This document shows, one piece after another, positions 61,133 through 64,000 of a stretch of DNA of 64,000 nucleotides. How positions within the stretch are numbered: the first letter of the stretch is position 1; the number at the start of each line of letters is the position of its first letter. Made by a program: the position numbers and the translations under genes. This stretch comes from Microvelia longipes. Taxonomy: Eukaryota > Arthropoda > Insecta > Hemiptera > Veliidae. The DNA lies in the NCBI GenBank assembly GCA_018340805.1, contig JACMZG010000008.1, positions 57,409,509 through 57,473,508 on the forward strand, written 5' to 3'. The notes under the pieces were generated by a model. The model was not told the DNA's origin, ran no database searches, and was given only the letters and a program-made list of their open reading frames with translations.

Positions 61133-62133
61133 CGTTCAAAAACTTGAAACGCTTGATACTGCTTTATTTATGAAAGCTGTTACAGTAATGAACATTGTAT
61201 TTGTATTAACTCTACTGTTTCTGAAAACATATGTAAATAAATTTCTAATATATTTAACATTCGCCAAAGCAAGGCCGCATTGTTGTTTATGACAAAGTGT
61301 GTCGTAAATCCAGGTAATAAGTTAATAACATTGATATTTTGCGATATATTACGTTACTTACAATGGTATCACTTTTTTGACATAACTACCTTAGGTTCTT
61401 ACTAAATAAAATCATGCGAACCTCTAAAAGACTTTTAAAACACGATAAGAAGATACGTTAGGAATGTTAGGAGATGTTAGGAATGTTAGGAAAATGTAAG
61501 GAAAAAGTTAAAAAAATGTTAGGAAAAAGTTTCCTAACTTTTAATTTTCCTAAATGTTAGGAAAATGTTAGGAAAAAGTTAGGAAAATGTTTAGGAGAAT
61601 TGTTAGGAAATGTAGAAACGTCTTGAATACGGGCCTAAGCCTCTAAAATTAGAAGTACGCACTATTATTTGCACTAGTTTAAAAGCTTAGTTACTTATCT
61701 TTAAGCATTAGTCGTTATTTTAAAGGTTTTAGCGCATTCCTTCGAAAAATACAGGAGTGCTCGTATTGACTCCGGACAACTGCCAATCAATTCAGAAGCC
61801 CAAAAAACATGGAAAACGACCTAAATTATGGTTTCGAGTAATTTACCATGGTTTTTTCGACTTTTTGATCACTTAGATTGGTCGTATCGACTTCGGTCCG
61901 GTTTCATTTGATCATCGCGTCTCAAAAAACAGATATTGACCTTTTTGCGGTGAGACATATTAAATCTGAATTTTGCCTAATTTTTTTAAATTTTGAAACC
62001 GGGTTAATGTGACCAAAACCTGGTTTTCAATAGGGTTCGTGTCCTCCCAAAGGTTGGTTTTTTGTACCAAGTTTGATTAAAAAAATATTAATCCGTTAGA
62101 AAGAATAGAGTGTTTACCAGAAAGTGTCTAGAA

Positions 62134-62330
<197 letters not shown>

Positions 62331-62787
62331 GTGAATATAGTAAATACTTTTTTTATTTAGTTACTTCTTGTTTGTCCTATTTGGCATTTTGTAATTGGAC
62401 TTTGCTTTTTTTACAATGATGTCATGAAAAGCACCTCTTTTATTTCTGTAATCCTGAATCCAATCTCGGACGTCAGTAATAAAGATTTTGTCCGCCTTCT
62501 TCCACTTCAAAATGAATTCTGCAATCCTCATAATTTAGTAACCACTATTGATTGCTATTGATGGCTTTCCATAAACCTCATTTTTAAGAGATCCAACTTC
62601 CTTCACTCGCAAAACATATGTTTTCGTAATTAGGGACCTCTGAAACGGATTTGTGTCGTGGTCCAAGGTTCGTGACGCCTATCCCATTAGCGAATTTTAT
62701 TCCCAAAGAAAATTCGCTAACAGAGAGGGCTGGAGAAAGGGTGAAAGCAATCTAAGACTAAAACTTATTTTTCATGCTATAAGAGTA

Positions 62788-62793
62788 TATATA

Positions 62794-62868
<75 letters not shown>

Positions 62869-62895
62869 GTATGTGTGTGTGTGTGTGTGTGTATG
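62788..62895. repeat. (TA)n(TG)n microsatellite
   Basis: About 80 bases of TA followed by ATGTATG and some nine TG units. Short open frames over it are translation artefacts of the repeat. Confidence 0.95.
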
Positions 62896-64000
62896 TCTGT
62901 TTTGTCTCTCAAGAAAGTACGTGTTTTATTTCAAGGTTTCTTTTAAAATGTTAAAAATATTTATTTATTTACTGTGGAGCATACTAAAACATCATAAGCT
63001 AAATGTTTAGAATAACTTAGAAGTAATTATTTTATCTACTCCTTGGGTAACGACAGTTACAAGTTAACGACACTGTAGACTCGTTATTTATAGACTGTAT
63101 ACAGACTCGTTAACTTGTGCTGTAAATACCATTTCTCTCCCTAGGGAATGAAAGTAGCAGCATATCATACCGGGAATCCACTGTGTTGCGATACGTTTTC
63201 TGATTATTCGACCCCTTTGTCGAGCGTTAGGAGCAAAATTAGAAATCTCCCTTAGGGAGATTACTTTTAAAGAGGAAAAATTCTTCGATCCTTTGCTGCA
63301 TAATTGCAAATAACTATAACATACTTCCAATCAGTCTGTCTTACACTCAGAGAGTAATTTTTAAGAGTGCTACTTAAGTCTGATGATAATAAAATAGGAG
63401 TAAATCCTACCGGATTGCTAAAAAAATTGATCAATTGGACTCAGCTGACCGGGTGGACCTAAAAATGATATTTTCCTTTTTTAGACCAGAAGACCGAGTA
63501 AACTCAACTACACAACGCATAGTCTAATTTACTTAAAATACGTTATACATTATTTTAGAAAACAAGTCTTTTTACTTTTGGCACTAGTGTAAAAAGTCAG
63601 CATATAAGGTGACACTCCGTGACTCCGTTGTAGTTAGTTTGTTTGTTCTTATCAGTTGTGTTGCCAGTTTAAGTTCTTGTGGTTTATCGAATTAGCTTTC
63701 TTAATTTAGTTGTTATTAAAGTAGATAACTGTTTACAAAATGAGTGTTTTGCCGGTTGTTATGAAGAAAATGCTCTGCCTGAATCAACAACGTTATAAAC
63801 GGTTTTATACCGGCGAAATCTAAAAGTAGTTTATAATGTAATTTATTATTGTTATTTGTCATTTTTAAAACCTAACAATCGTAGATAAAGTACAGTTCCC
63901 AACACACAAGAAAAACGTCTTTGCATTGCTGGTGAGGTGTTACAACCCTCGGTCCGCCCGGCTACAATAATGTTCACACTCGCAAGCTAAGTTCCATTTT
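62896..64000. other. Right end of the window, no recognised gene
   Basis: An imperfect palindrome lies at 63059-63119 (ACAAGTTAACGA and its inverse). At 63740 an ATG opens a 27-codon frame (MSVLPVVMKKMLCLNQQRY) downstream of a CATATAAGG stretch at 63600; it could be the start of another transcript but has no family features. The 80-codon minus frame at 63088-63330 is not convincing. Confidence 0.4.

Larger units (their letters stand above)
58078..61635. mobile_element. PIF/Harbinger-like element B2
   Basis: Same ends, subterminal TTTTCCTAAC arrays and interior as 32260-33616. TAA is duplicated at 58075-58077 and 61636-61638. The Myb/SANT-like start recurs on the minus strand near 58490-58580 with shifts. 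It contains a further 2.4-kb element at 58741-61132; without it the copy is about 1.2 kb, like B. Confidence 0.85.

Overview
This looks like a stretch of arthropod, most likely insect, nuclear DNA. It is AT-rich, has long (TA)n/(TG)n microsatellites, and is almost entirely transposable elements nested in one another. The only recognisable host gene piece is the first coding exon of a cytochrome P450 resembling the CYP4 clan (56451-56613, + strand). It ends at a consensus splice donor and no later P450 exon is visible to the right edge, so its first intron would run through the repeat-filled last 7.4 kb.

Layout. 1-1738: two inverted copies of a ~340-bp repeat with tRNA-like A and B boxes and an AATA tail. 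2026-2263: a GC-rich cluster of GAA-triloop hairpins. 2362-12610: an old ZMYM/TTF-type hAT transposase cut into three by a Gypsy element (3005-7558, 120-bp LTRs, AATT duplication) and a gag-only BEL/Pao-like element (8734-11820, 250-bp LTRs, TATAT duplication). Both LTR pairs are identical as read. 12932-15997: minus-strand BEL/Pao fragment split by a 1.7-kb hAT-type element with a perfect 8-bp duplication (13164-14869).

18236-35781: one BEL/Pao element on the minus strand with ~1-kb LTRs and a CAAT duplication, holding a chain of later insertions. A 5'-truncated RNase H-bearing LINE (20336-26937) contains a minus-strand Gypsy (20651-25756). A Penelope-like GIY-YIG fragment lies between 533-bp inverted arms (30275-32076). 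A PIF/Harbinger-like element (32260-33616) carries a Myb/SANT-like remnant. 36060-37740: decayed LINE. 37782-40399: a 1.3-kb direct duplication split by the single N at 39093, almost certainly an unmerged assembly overlap. 40142-43920: 5'-truncated BEL/Pao pol.

43935-55810: one Copia family present as oppositely oriented pieces. The plus-strand half is interrupted by a near full-length PHD-ORF1 LINE (45797-53406, minus), which is itself interrupted by a second Harbinger-like element (49430-52751) carrying a 120-bp satellite. 56366-64000: P450 exon 1 and its intron, with a small MITE, a composite element (57890-62700), a Harbinger-like copy in it (58078-61635) and a further element in that (58741-61132).

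Most coding regions carry frameshifts. Because even the Gypsy with identical LTRs is frameshifted, part of this is probably consensus indel error in the assembly rather than decay. I see no RNA genes, CRISPR arrays or bacterial-type features.
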